Program-made: the position numbers and the translations under genes
Notes under the pieces: generated by a model
Told to the model about the DNA's origin: nothing
Databases searched by the model: none
What the model saw: only the letters and a program-made list of their open reading frames with translations
From: Camellia lanceoleosa
Taxonomy: Eukaryota > Streptophyta > Magnoliopsida > Ericales > Theaceae
Assembly (NCBI GenBank): GCA_025200525.1
Contig: CM045763.1
Location: forward strand, 63,561,018 to 63,625,017
Direction of reading: 5' to 3'
DNA: 64,000 nucleotides
Part shown: positions 23,262 through 35,777 of the stretch, one piece after another
Layout of the letters: every line of letters begins with the position of its first letter
Numbering within the stretch: the stretch's first letter is position 1

Positions 23262-23580
23262 TGGTTTGCAAAGGTCTACAACATCATTTAGAAGACAAGG
23301 CTCATCAGGGTTAGTTTGGGATCAAAAGTACTTAGCAGGAGAGCTAAGAAAAGTGAAGTCAAGCAAAGATGAAGAGAACTTAGCAAGATCAAGAGCTTCT
23401 TCACAGGTGCATTGTCCTCGATCCAACAGTGAGCCTGCATATCGGACAGTCAAGATCGACTTTAGCACCCCTATCATCGATCCTCCCTCTCCGAAAGTCT
23501 CCGGTTGTGGTTTTTGTGGGGTGTTTGGAAAGCAGGAAACTGCCCAGAAAGCTAAAAAATCCACCAAACGTAAGTCATAG
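23257..23580 (+). CDS. Plant-specific MAPK-substrate (MASS-like) protein, 107 aa
   Basis: Small soluble protein with no enzyme domain. The N-terminus MDGLQRSTTSFRRQGSSG and the block AYRTVKI...STP...DPPSPKVSGCGFC are the hallmarks of a plant family that includes Arabidopsis At1g15400 and At1g80180, described as MAP-kinase substrates in the stomatal lineage. Visible features are basic RSTTSFRR near the start, two proline-directed sites (STP ~residue 73 and PPSP ~79-82), a cysteine pair in CGFC (~86-89), and a Lys-rich C-terminus ending KRKS. It is a single exon; the ATG follows a GA tract and a TATA box. AATAAA at 23998-24003 could be the polyadenylation signal. A donor-like GTAAGT overlaps the last codons, so a further exon cannot be ruled out. 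Family assignment is from remembered motifs; the signalling role is inferred. Confidence 0.8.
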
Positions 23581-23723
23581 ATTGTGTGTTCTTTCTTCAT
23601 GATGGCATGTGTGATTCCAGAGAGAGAGTTTAGGAAGGCAGATATTAATTACAGAACTAAACACAAGAAGATTGTGTCTAGTTCTGTGATTAGTTTTTGT
23701 AAAAATAGAATAATTACTTAAAA

Positions 23724-23819
23724 AAAAGTATCGAGAAAATGAAAGATGTGATATAGATTTAAATTTAGTGTGGTGTGGATCATAAATTTAATTCATGTAT
23801 TTCTTTTCTCGATACTTTT
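23724..23819 (+). other. Hairpin in the probable 3' UTR
   Basis: AAAAGTATCGAGAAAA (23724-23739) and TTTTCTCGATACTTTT (23804-23819) are perfect 16-bp inverted repeats about 64 bp apart. In the transcript they would pair into a stem. This could be an RNA structure or the ends of a tiny inverted-repeat element. Confidence 0.6.
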
Positions 23820-25521
23820 AATTGTTTTGTAAGATGTGTTTGTAATTTTTTTTATTTACATGTATAGAACATATATAGTAGATGATTTATCTCAATATGA
23901 ATTGAAATATAAGCCCAAATCAAACCCACATATTTGCTTTGGATTTCTTTTTGTAGTGTGGTTTGTTGTAATTTGTGAGTAAGAACTGAAACATATCAAT
24001 AAAAAATTTCACATTACATGATATCATTTGGTTGCCTAATTCCTTTCATAATTTTTTATTAATTAGTGACACCATGTATAATCATGTGATCATTAGCTTC
24101 TTTTTTTTTCTTTTTTTTTTTTCTTTTTTTTGTGTGTGTGTATGTGTATAAATTGTTGTTTAAATTTGAAAATGCAATTTAATGTATAAATTAATAGGCT
24201 CACTTTCAATTTTCATTTTGGGCTGAATTCCTCTCTAGTTTCAATGTCCGAACTGAATGTCCAGTTAGAGCAGTGGATATGCGCTACATCAGCATTCTTT
24301 ATAAATTAATAATTTAAATTTTGTTCATCTAATATTATATTTGAACAAAAAAATTAACTTAATATTTAATGGACAGACAAAAATATTTAATTTATAAAAA
24401 GTGTTAACGTTGCACAATCTTAAAGCTAAACAACACTCGTCAGTCTAAACCCGAGCCAGAGAGAAATCTCCTCCTATTACATATGATAAGATGTCCAACT
24501 CATTCATGACAAGTCTCTTGTCCACTTGGAGGCTTCAACAAGGATGGCCATTATCAAGTGGAATTTTTTTGACTAATTAAATATTTTTGGTGGCTTCGGT
24601 GTCCTACTGGTGCATTTTAGCACTTGTGACAAAGCTCACAATGGTAGAGACTAACCCAAACCATACACACATAACAAAGACAAATTATGCCATCTTTGGT
24701 TGTGCTTTGTTTTATTTTTTAATATTAAAAGAAAAATTTGAACATTCAAAAAAAATTATCTTGTTTGTTTGTGTGTCTTAAAAGTATCTTATTTTGAGAA
24801 AATTCTCCTTCTAAAAAAAAAAAAAAAAAAAAACAAAAAAATAGAAAAAGGATTTGAATTGTCTTAACTTGGCCAACTAGATGGTCTTGTTGGGTCTTAG
24901 ACCACGTCTAACAGCATATTAAAAATTTTAATAATTTTTTGATAAAAAATTGATTTAAATCCGTTTACTCTAATGTTAAAATTAAAATTTTTATTAGATT
25001 TTTTCACATCTCCAATTGTCCGAGTGGACATTTGAGCGGATATTCTGAAAGTTGTCCAAACATGAACAAAAAAACTGTCAAAATTGCTCTTGGTTAACTT
25101 CCAGAAAGTTGTCCGGCCCAATAATAAATTTAAATTTGATAAAAAATGAAAGGCTTCCTTCATCTGATGAAATATTTGGTTTTGCCTTTATTTGATTTGA
25201 CTTTCATAAAAGGGTTGAAGCGTCTCATTTAGCGCTTTTCATCAAGCTTCAAATTTGATGAAGCATCTGATGTTGAATTGGAGATGCTTTTAGTGGGCTC
25301 ACAATGAGATCTAAATTAATGGTTTGGACCGTTTATATTATAAAATCTTTTGAGCAGATCATCCAAGCACAAAATCGAATTGATCAAATAATCCTAAGCA
25401 TAAAATCAGTTCACATTTGTATTCAGATAATAGATGGTTTATTTTCACAATCATATTCATGATTCATTTTTTAATGACAAATGTAATAAAATCATGTGGT
25501 TAGAGTTGTCTAATCAATTTA
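23820..25521. other. Intergenic spacer
   Basis: Probable end of the MASS-like transcript, then AT-rich spacer with a T/C-rich run (24100-24140) and A-runs (24815-24845). No gene seen. Confidence 0.6.
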
Positions 25522-25903
25522 GTGGGTGTTTGCAAAGTAACTATTTTAGAGATTTTTTGAATTTTTAACTATTTTAGTATGTTATTTTAGTTTTTATATT
25601 TAAAAAAATAAGATGAATTTTTATTTGAGTTGTTATATTAAAAAATGTATTTAAAATGATGTTTGAAGTTGAAATAACAAATTTATTCTTAATTTTATTT
25701 TTTTCAAAATTAGTCTATAGGGACAAAAATGTCATTTTGACCTGTGGGCCTAGGCTGGGCCTAGCCACTGCTGGCTGCCAATGCATTGGTTTTTGTTTTG
25801 TTTTGTTTTTTTCATAAATATAAATTATTAGTTTAATAAGCTATTTGACTTTTTTTGTATTTAAAATTATTTTAACCTCAAACTTTTGAATCACAAACAC
25901 CCC
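25522..25903. mobile_element. Tourist-like MITE (TTA target duplication)
   Basis: The termini GTGGGTGTTTG and CAAACACCCC are inverted, flanked by TTA at 25519-25521 and 25904-25906. The 382-bp body is non-coding. Size, duplication and ends fit a PIF/Harbinger-derived MITE. Confidence 0.7.
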
Positions 25904-26307
25904 TTAAAATTTTATATAGGTGATTTACATAAAAAGCCCTATATCATGCATTTCTCGAGTCATCGAAGTGAGTCAACCTACGAAGGCTTAACTACACGGA
26001 CCAAATCCTAACGTATAAAAATGTTCAATAATAAATAAATAAATATATATATATATATTATTTGAACACACATATTATGAGATATTGAAAAATGTTTCGA
26101 TATACAATGTACATCATACGTAATTTTGTATAAAATTATATTAATTTTTACAAATTTATGTAAGTTATTATGTAAAAATACATAAATTCAAAATAAGTTT
26201 ACGTTAGTTCATAAAAAACTTATATGATTATGCAAACTTATGTTAAACTCATACAATTTTATAAATCTACTTACGTAAATTTGTAAAAACTTCAAAAAAT
26301 TTGATAA

Positions 26308-26528
26308 GGCCCTGTTTGGGATGAATGTTTGGATTAAAATAGCTATATATGACAAAATAGGCTATTTTAGACAAATATGATAAAATATCACATCAAACTC
26401 ATAACTATTTCATTTTTTTTTTCTTACAAAATTTAAAAAAGTCAAAAAGTCTATTCCAAATGAGACTTTTTAACCTCAAACTAAAATAGTCAAAAAGTCA
26501 AAAAATAACCCACATTCCAAACAAACTC
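26308..26528 (+). mobile_element. MITE of the 35778 family
   Basis: The ends GGCCCTGTTTGGGATG and CATTCCAAACAAACTC are inverted. The interior shares ordered blocks (TTAAAATAGC, TATCACATCAAACTC, AAAAAAGTCAAAAAGTC, GAGACTTTTTAACC) with 35778-36019. The target duplication is not clean (TAA on the left, AAG on the right). Confidence 0.65.
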
Positions 26529-27606
26529 AAGACTACATATAATATACAATGCACACCTAAAAAATTTTCATATTGAAACGAATCTTACAATTTTTTATTT
26601 TTTTTTACAAATTTATTCGACATTTATCAGGTTAGTAAATTGGGTTCGACTTCGCCTTCCAAAATTTTTTTACATGCCAAAAAATTGTGAGAAAAATAAA
26701 TTTGTTTGCATAATATATATATATATATATATTTTGATATTACAATTTTGCCGGACAGCATTTGTGGTTGGCATTTGTTATTTGCTTAATGATGTAATAA
26801 TGAACTATGTTCTAATCTAATCAATAATAATTGAATAAAGATTGGGATTTCCTTTCTCCTACCCCTTTTGACCCTCTTTCTTTTTGATTGATTACTTCTT
26901 CTTTTTCTTTTTCTTCTCCTCCTTCAATCACCACCCACCACGTGTATGTAGTGGTGGGAGTGGTGGGAGTGGTGGGGTTGAAGTTTAAAGAGGTCTAAAT
27001 TACCCCTGATAATAATTTCATACCTAGCCCTAGCAAGAGGATCAATGATGAGCTGCTTACCATCATCATTCTTCACGCCTGCTTAAAAACATATTATTTT
27101 TTAATCAAGCAGAAATTAATTATAAATATTAAAAAATTACATTAAATCAAATAATTAAGGGTTGTTTGGGATGCTCTAAATAAGTGTACTTTTTAACTAT
27201 GAATTGAGTTTGAAGTGATGTGATAAAAATGTAATATGACTTAAATAAGATAATGCGACTTAAATAGAATAATGACTTTTAAACTTTTTCAAAATATGCC
27301 AAACTAGACCTTAGTCTAACTGTACATAGTTGGAAGCTCGACAACCGCTACAATAAATAGCTTGAAAATAAATAAACAATTAAATATTACTCACCTTTAA
27401 CAAAAATTATTGGTTAATTCAACAATATCACATAATCATATTACTTATCAATCACAATTTATTATATTCTCTTATATTTTTTAATCACTTAATATAAATT
27501 TATAAATTTCATCTCATTTTACCAATTACAATACAATATCTTAAATCAACCAATAACTTTTTCCGCCAATAACATCCTGGATAAGAAATTTGCTTTACAA
27601 AAAATA

Positions 27607-27650
<44 letters not shown>

Positions 27651-28075
27651 ATTAGTCATTCTACTTGTGTTTAAAGAATATAGAATGCCCCTATAATCTC
27701 ATTTAAACTATTGATTTTATATTTAGGGTGATGTTATCCTACTCTCTTTTTAATCGAGTACATTTTTTTCATTAGCAAAATTATAATAAAATAGTTTACA
27801 TTTATGTCAACTACCCAAACTCTCCACCCAAACCTTCACCCCTCTCTATTTTTGACAATTTATTAACAGTAATACTAGATATTAAAAATTCACATAAAAA
27901 ATTATACAAATCCATATTCAACTCTTGTATGTTGGACTGACAGGTGAATTTAAACTTTCTTGATATTCTCTTTTGAAATGGTTGGTTCCTACCATTACTG
28001 TTTCATTATTTGCTCAAAAGTTTTATGGGAATAGGGCACCATATACATAACCATCATGGTTGTTTAACTTTATAA
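26529..28075. other. Intergenic spacer before the copia element
   Basis: AT-rich, with an AT run (26706-26730), a (GTGGTGGGA) cluster (26951-26980) and an (AAT)n microsatellite (27607-27648). A possible further small MITE, AAGGGTTGTTTGGG...GCCAAACTAGACCTT, spans 27158-27313. No gene seen. Confidence 0.55.
27607..27648 (+). repeat. (AAT)n microsatellite
   Basis: About 14 AAT/ATA trinucleotide units without interruption. Confidence 0.95.
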
Positions 28076-29246
28076 TGTTGGAAATAATGATTTTTTATAG
28101 ACTTATTTTGGGCTAATTTTGAGTGGGCTTCAAACGGCTTTTGGAGTGAGTTCAAAGAGGTAACGTGTTCCTTGCTGCATGGCAAGTCACACGGTGAAGA
28201 CGGTTCGTCAAAACCATTTATGAGTGAAAAGGAATTTGACGTCGTTTTCGGGTTCGTGGAATGGACAATTAAAGAATTAAATGTGAGTTTTCTTGTAAGG
28301 CTTGTCCCACATTGAAACTTTAAGAGAGTTTGTGTATGTATATAAGCTCTATATGACAACACTTAGGTTGGGCCCCAAGGGACACCCTAAGTTTGTAGAA
28401 GGGAGGAGTTATGGACAAATGGAACCTTGGCTCAAACCACTGCATGCGCGCCGCCGCCGGGCACGGTTGTGGGTTGGGTTGGTTCTAATATTAATTTTTT
28501 GCAGAAAAATTTATTTGATTTTTTCCAGAAATTCTAAATTCTAATTTTGTAACAAAATTGAATTTTATTTTTCTGTCTATATGTTACCTCCTACAATCCA
28601 ATTTTCCAAACAGTTTCCAAATCTGTTGCACCCGGACAGATTTTGTTTTTTCAAACAGATTTAAATCTGCCCAAGGCAGATTGAATAGATTCAAACTAAA
28701 GGTTCAACAGATTCAAATGTTCAAACATATTGGAAAAAATTGCCAGCAATTCTGGACAGATCTAGTTTTATAACTGCTACAGTTATCAAATCTGTCCAGA
28801 TTGATGTTGAATTTGTCCAATTTGAATTTGCACCTATTCAATTAAAAAAACCTACCTGTTCGGTTCTATATATTGCATGCCATTTCCAACAGTCATTCAA
28901 TTCCGAAAAATTTATTTTCTTGCCTTCATTTTGCTCTCATGCATTATTATTCTTCATACTAATTTTAGAGATAAATTCAGAGAGTATAAACACATAGGTC
29001 TTGTTTGTTGTACAAATTGTTTGGAGTGTTACTACAATTTGTGAAGATCATTGTATCTTAGGAGATAGACGCCTTCTATCCGTAAGCATTGTAACGGGGC
29101 GAATCTGTCTTAAGGATAGAGTGTCACACACTCGACTTGATTTTTTAATTATTTATTCGGTTCAATAAAATAAATTCGGTAAGTAATTTATTTTATTTGT
29201 TTGATTTGTTTCAATTTATGTATTTATACAGAAGATTGCTCCAACA
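28076..29246 (+). repeat. 5' LTR of the copia element
   Basis: 1171 bp, beginning TGTTGGAAATAATG and ending GCTCCAACA, so the ends are short inverted repeats TGTTGGA/TCCAACA. It contains a cluster of CAGATT/CAGATC motifs (28620-28790) and an ATTGCATGCC block after TATATA (28868-28873) that may be the promoter. Confidence 0.9.
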
Positions 29247-29773
29247 ATCTTAAGACAGATTCAAATTATTCTGTTTATACAGAATTTTTCGTTTGTTTCC
29301 TTTTCTCTTTATTCTTCTTACAGAAATTATTTTTTGTGATTTTACAAAATAATATTCTGATTGGAAAAACAAATAGTAGTAATATACTGTTTGACAGATA
29401 GTAGTAATATACTGTCTATTTTCTTTGACAACTAGTAGTAATATATTGGTGTTATTAACAATTCAGAATATTTATTTGTGAAATTTGTCAGAAATTATTT
29501 CTGAATTAATTTTGGTTTTCAGAAATAATTTTTGAGTGTTAATTATTTAAAATTCTATTTTCAAAATTTTAATTTTTGAATTGTTATAGAAATATTTTTA
29601 TGTGTGGAATTAATTTGTTTAAATAAAATTTTATTTTATCTTCAAATTAATTGGAAATAAAAGTTACAATTCTTGTTTATTTTATTTTTACAGAATTTAA
29701 TTTTGTGATTTTGGTTTAATTTTCTGTATATTATAAAATTCTAATTCTAATTTTGTTTTATAATTTAGAATTC

Positions 29774-30687
29774 ATGACTACTGAAACTGGTCAAACTAAT
29801 GCTCAAACAAGTACTGGTGTGGTGGTTGCCATCACTCCAACCTTTCCTCCTGTTGTGACTGTGCTAGTTAATCACGTTGAGAAGCCAAAGAAGTTCTCGG
29901 GAACTGATTTTAAAAGATGACAGCAAAAAATGTTGTTCTATCTTACAACTCTCAACCTGGCACATTTTTTCCGTGAGGATGCTCCTATTTTGAAAGATGA
30001 TGAAATTGACCGATAAGTGGTTACTGCGGTTGATGCTTGAAAACATGCTGATTTCCTTTGTCGGAACTACATCTTGAATGGACTTGATAACACATTATAT
30101 AACGTCTACAGTCTTATCAAAACGACAAAGGAACTATGGGAGTCTTTAGAGAAAAAGTACAAAATAGAAGATATCGGCTCAAACAAATTTGTAGTTGGCA
30201 AATTCCTGAATTTTGTGATGGTTGATTCTAAGACTGTGATAAGCCAAGTTCAAGATCTCCAACTCGCCTTGCATGACATTCACACAGAAGGCATGTCTCT
30301 CAGTGAATCTTTCCAAGTTGCAGCCTTAATTAAAAAATTACCACAAGGCTGGAAGGAATTCAAGAACTACCTCAAATACAAGCGTAAAGAAATGTCTTTG
30401 GAAGAATTGATTGTGCGTTTGAGGATTGAGGAGGACAACCGCAATGAAAGCCGGGCTGGTAAGCATCCAATAGAGTCTAAGGCAAATGTGGTGGAACATG
30501 CTCCAAAAGCAAATAAACGAAAGTTTCTAGAGAAAGTTCCTCACAAGACTCTAAAGAAGGAGAAACTAAAAAGTACAAGTTTAATGGCAAGTGTTACATC
30601 TGTGACAAAGAGGGACATCGGGCCAAAGATTGCTGTAGCAAAGGCAAAAGCAAAAGAAGAATAAGCAAGAAGCCTATTCAAGCCAAT
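29774..30687 (+). pseudogene. Copia gag (broken)
   Basis: Starts at ATG 29774. Stops interrupt the first 300 bp (TGA near 29918, TAA near 30014, TGA near 30038); 30074-30570 is then open and shows the UBN2/Retrotran_gag-like region with [10 protein letters not shown] and LPQGWKEF motifs. About 30570 a one-base shift moves the frame into [14 protein letters not shown], a C-X2-C-X4-H-X4-C zinc knuckle (~30590-30640). Two of the stops sit at positions where the family usually has Trp (TGG to TGA). Not translatable as one protein. Confidence 0.85.
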
Positions 30688-31977
30688 ATGACCGAAGTGA
30701 ACAAAATTTCCAATGGTGTAGATGACATGAATCTTTTTGCAGTTGTTTCCGAGGCAAACCTTGTCGAAAATCTTAAAGAATGGTGGGTGGACACTGGTGC
30801 TACTCACCATATTTGTACCGACAAAAAGATATTCACATCTTATTCTATAGTGGACAATGGTAAACAACTTTTTATGGGCAACTCCTCAACTTCCAAAGTT
30901 GAAGGACAAGGAAAGATTATTCTGAAGTCGACATTTGGAAAGGAACTCACTCTCAACAATGTGCTGTATGTATTAGATATTCGCAAGAATCTTTTTCTGA
31001 ATTTTTGTTGAGTAAAAATGGGTTTAGGCTAGTTTTTAAAAGTGACAAGTTTGTACTTACCAAAAAGGGGATGTATATAGGAAAATGTTACATGTCTAAT
31101 GGTTTTTTCAAAATGAATGTAATGACTGTTATACCTTCTGTTATTAATAAAAATACATCTTCTTCTTACTTGCTTGAGTCTTCAAATTTATGGCATGGTA
31201 GACTTTGACATGTTAATTGTGGATCTTTGTGTAGATTAATTAATATGGAATGTTTACTTAAATTTGACATTGATTCAAATCATAAATGTGAAATTTGAGT
31301 TGAGGCAAAATTATCCAAAACTCTTTTTCATTCAATTGAAAGAAGTACGAAACCACTTGAATTAATTCATAGTGATATTTGTGATTTTAAATCAATTCAA
31401 ACTAGAGGTGAGAAAAAGTATTTTATCACTTTCATAGATGACTATACTAGATATAGTTATGTTTATTTAATTTCGAACCAAGAATGAAGTTTTGGAAACT
31501 TTCATTCAATGTAAGAATGAAATTGAAAATCAACTTGGTAACAAAATTAAGAAACTTAGAAGTGATAGAGGTGGTGAATATGAATTACTTTTTGGTGAAT
31601 TTTGTAAAGAACATGGAATAATTCATCAAACCATCGCTCTTTACTCAGCTCAGCAAAATGGAATTGCTGAAAGAAAAAATAGGATTTTAAAAGAAATAAT
31701 AAATGCAATGTTAATAAGTTCTGAATTACCTCAGAACTTGTGGGGAGAAACAATACTTTCTGCTAATTATATTTTAAATAAAGTACCCCGAAAGAAAGTG
31801 AATCAAACACCTTATAAATTATGGTATGGAAGGGTACCATCATACAAATACTTAAAAGTGTGGGAGTGTTTGGCTAAAGTGGCTATTCCTAGTCCTAAAA
31901 AGACTAAAATAGATCCTAAAACTATTGATTGCATTTCATTGGTTATGCCAAGAATAGTAGTGTATATCTGTTTTTGA
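30688..31977 (+). pseudogene. Copia protease and integrase (broken)
   Basis: [12 protein letters not shown] (~30783) is the aspartic-protease active-site region (D-T-G). The GAG-pre-integrase zone follows (LWHGRL near 31190) and then the integrase core: [12 protein letters not shown] (~31430) with the first catalytic Asp, LRSDRGGEY (~31553) with the second, and NGIAERKNR (~31660) with the catalytic Glu. Frames change near 31005, 31210 and 31480, and stops occur at ~31014, 31206 and 31297. Confidence 0.85.
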
Positions 31978-32249
31978 TTCATAAATTAGAACCTTCTAAA
32001 ATGTATGTAAATACTACTATTGAATCTCGAAATGCGTCTTTATTTGAACATATATTTTCAAATAAGACTAGACAAGAGACTAGTAATAATAAAAAAATCT
32101 TATGATGTTATTACTAGTTATGATCAAGAATAAGAGCTAGACATAGGTCAAATTGATGAAAAGGAACCTAGGCGTAGTAAACGTATTAGAATCTTAAAAT
32201 CTTTTAGTCCAGATTTTCTAACATTTTTGTTAGAAAATAAGCCTTTAAC

Positions 32250-33754
32250 TTTAAAGAGGCTATGTCCAATCCTGAAGCTCTTTTATGGAAAGAAGCTGTA
32301 AATAGTGAAATTGAATCCATCTTGCAAAATCATACTTGGGAATTGGTGGATTTGCCACCAGGTTGTAAACCTCTTGGGTACAAGTGAATTTTGAAGAAAA
32401 AAAATGAAAGTGGATGGATCAATTGACAAATACAAGGTAAGACTTATGGTGAAATGTTTTAGACAAAAAGAAGGTCTTGATTACTTTGACACATACTCAC
32501 CGGTTACTAGAATAACATCCATTAGAATGCTAATTGCCATTTCTTCTTTGTACAATCTAGAAATTCATCAAATGGATATGAAAATCGCTTTCTTAAATGG
32601 TAAGTTAGATGAAGAAATTTACATAGAACAATCAGAAGAATTTTCTGTTCCAGAAAAAAAAAGGTGTGTAAATTGGTTAAATCATTATATGCTTTAAAAC
32701 TAGTGCGAAAGTAATGGCATGAGAAATTTGACAAGGCAATGATGTCAAATGAATTTAAAATTAATGAGTGTGACAAATGTGTTTATATTAAAAACAAACA
32801 CAAAGGTTATGTCATTGTATATCTTTATATGGATGATATGCTCATTATAGATAGTAATAATGACATGATTAAAACTATCAAGAAAATGTTGAATAAACAT
32901 TTTGATATAAAGGACATGGGGATTGTTGATGTAATTCTTGGTATGAAAATTATCAAAACATCAGAAGGTTATGCTTTATCACAATCTCATTATATTAAGA
33001 AAATACTTAACAAATTCAGCAAAGATGATGATCATCTTAATGTGGATGTTAATTTGTTTCTTTCTAAGAATGTACAGGAAAGTATTTCTCAATTAGAGTA
33101 TGTCCAAATTATTGGAAGCTTAATGTACTTGATGAATTGTACTCGCCTGGATATAACTTATACAGTAAGTAAATTAAGTAGATATACAAGTAACCCAGGA
33201 GTAGAATACTGGAAAGCAATTATAAGGGTTCTAAGATACCTCATATTTACTTGTAACATGGGGCTATCCAGCAATACTTGAAGGATACTATGATGCAAAT
33301 TGGATATCAGATACTAGAGACTCAAAATCCACCAGTGGGTATGTATTTACTCTTTGTGGGGGTGGCTATGTCTTGAAAATCTTCCAAACAGACTTGCATT
33401 GATAGGTCTACTATGGAATCAGAATTTATAGCTTTAGATAAAGCTAGAGAAGAGACAGAATGGTTTCGTCACTTCTTTAAAGATATTCCAATATGGCTAA
33501 AACTGGTGCTTGCTATATGCATATATTGTGATAGTCAATCAACAATTGGTAGAGCACAGAGTCATATGTATAACGGTAAGTCACGTCACATTTGTCGTCG
33601 ACATAATACCGTGAGACAACTACTCTCTAATAGAATTATTTTCATTGAATATGTGAAGTCTAAAGACAACATAGCAGATCCACTAACCAAAGGGTTAACA
33701 AAAGATTTAGTTGAGAATTCATTGAGGGGAATGAGACTTAAGCCTATTAAATAA
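32250..33754 (+). pseudogene. Copia reverse transcriptase and RNase H (broken)
   Basis: The RT begins near 32260 (EALLWKEAV-like). DGSIDKYKVRL and QMDMKIAFLNG (~32570) are conserved RT blocks, and YLYMDDMLI (~32826) is the YxDD catalytic motif. The RNase H / C-terminal part includes ESEFIALDKAREE (~33417) and DNIADPLTKGL (~33665). It is split over three frames with breaks near 32400, 32700 and 33280. The product would be dead. Confidence 0.88.
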
Positions 33755-34338
33755 GAGTTACCACAACGGCAACCCAACTTAGTTGACTGGAGATCTCAAG
33801 ATCTAGGTTCAAAGGGACAACCGAGTTGTGTATGACTTAGAAGAATCACTGGAGAGTCAAACTCCTATCCATTTCTATGATAAAATAGTGATGTCTACAG
33901 CATTTTTAGGTGAAGTAATACTTTTAATAATTCTTATATCTAGATAAACCTAGTGGAGTATGGCAGGATATTCTTCATAAGAATCACCTATGTGAGTATA
34001 AACTGGGTTGGTTCTATGAGATTTGTGAAGGGCTACAATTTTCTAGAACACTTATGAAAGATCAAGTTGTTCAAGGCCAAAATGAATACAATAGTAAAAA
34101 CTAAACTGTGTCTGGTAATATACTGTGTGAGTTCTATTGTCGTGATTTATACAAACGGTTGAACAATTCAAGAAATCATGTTCACTGGTTAGCTAGTAAA
34201 TCTAATAGTGTCTCACAAGGAAAGGTTCAAAACCAAAAACTATCTATTCTTTGTAGAATATTTTCAATTTCTGTACTCTCTGTAATTAGATCATGTTATT
34301 GCATTTTCTCTCCGTCAAATTCCATTCATGTCGGGGAT

Positions 34339-35554
34339 TGCTGGAAATAATGGTTTTTTATAGGCTTATTTTAGGCTAACTTTGATCCTAATTTTGAGTG
34401 AGCCCCAAACGTCTTTTGGAGTGGGTCTGAAGAGGTGACATGTTCCTTGCCGCATAGCAAGTCACACAGTGAAAACGGTTCGTCAAAATCATTTATGAGT
34501 GAATGAGAACTTGACGTCATTTTTCAGATTCGTGGAATGGACAATTAAAAAATTAAATGTTGGTTTCCTTATAAGGCTTATTCCACATTAAAACTTTAAG
34601 AGAGCTTGTATAAGTATATAGGCTCTAAATGGCAACACTTGAGTTAGGCCCCAAGGGGCACCCCAAGTTTGTAGAAGAGAGGAGTTATGGACAAGTGGAA
34701 CCTTAGCTCAAACCACTACACACACGTGCACGTCGCCGTCGCTGTCTGACCAGCCAGCCGAGCTGAGCTATGCTAGGTATGGGTTGTGGGTCGAGTCAAT
34801 TCTAATATTAATTTTTTGGAGAAAAATTTATTTGATTTTTTCCAGAAATTCTAAATTCTAATTTTGTGCCAAAATTGAATTTTATTTTTCTGTCCATATG
34901 TACCTCCTACAGTCCAATTTTCCAAACAGTTTCCAAATCTGTTGCTCCCAAACAGATTCTGTTTTTTCAAACAGATTTAAATCTGCCCAGATAGATTGAA
35001 CAGATTCAAACTAATGGTTCACCAGATTCAAATGTTCAAACAGATTGGAAAAAACTACCAGCAATTCTGGATAATTTTATAACTGCTACAGTTATTAGAT
35101 CTGTCCAGATTGATGTTGTATTTGTCCAATTTGAATTTGCACATATTCAATTCAAAAAACCTACTTGTTCGGGTCTATATATTGCAGGCCATTTCCAGCA
35201 GTCATTCAATTCCGAAAAATTGATTTTCTTGCCTTCGTTTTGCTCTCATGCATTATTATTCTTCATATTAATTTTAGAGATAAATTCAGAGAGTATAGAA
35301 CACAGGCTTTGTTCACCGTACAAATTGTTTGGAGTGTTATTATAATTTGTGAAGATCATTGTATCTTGAGATATAGACGCCTTTTATCCGTAAGCACCGT
35401 AGTGGGACGAATCTGTCTTAAAAACAGAATGTCACATACTCGACTTGATTTTTTAATTATTTATTCGGTTCAATAAAATAAATTCGGTAAGTAATTTATT
35501 TTATCTATTTAATTTGTTTTAATTTATTTATTTATATAGAAGATTGTTCCAACA
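34339..35554 (+). repeat. 3' LTR of the copia element
   Basis: 1216 bp, colinear with the 5' LTR over its length but with many substitutions and small indels, which implies an old insertion. It ends TTCCAACA. The preceding internal sequence has only a weak purine run (CGGGGA) as a candidate polypurine tract. Confidence 0.9.
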
Positions 35555-35777
35555 CATAAATCATATTTATTTGATAAAAATAACATAAGATTAACGACTA
35601 CAAATCTCCTAGATGATGATGAGTAGCATTCCCATTAACGAATGGGATTTACTAATCCAATATCAATTGGAGGTGAAAAAATTATTTTTCTTCTAATTAA
35701 AAAAAAAAGAAAAACCATGAAGTGCCCTTTTATATAATATGTATTTTTACGTAATTTCATACCTATAATCTCAGTTA

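Larger units (their letters stand above)
28076..35554 (+). mobile_element. Ty1/copia LTR retrotransposon, decayed, both LTRs present
   Basis: Two direct LTRs (28076-29246 and 34339-35554) enclose gag, protease, integrase, RT and RNase H in the copia order (integrase before RT). Five-bp flanks are TATAA and CATAA, a target duplication with one change. Both genes and LTRs are diverged: the 3' LTR starts TGCTGG rather than TGTTGG and has an added segment near 34370. The coding regions are broken by several frameshifts and stops. The usual copia initiator-Met primer site is not present after the 5' LTR. Confidence 0.93.

Noticed and set aside
24880..25300. Possible MITE with CACGTCTAAC / TTGGAGATGC ends
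   Set aside because: The terminal match and target duplication were too weak to support a border call.
28860..29246. Treating the copia LTR end as a promoter of a host gene
   Set aside because: Nothing but the element's own gag lies downstream.
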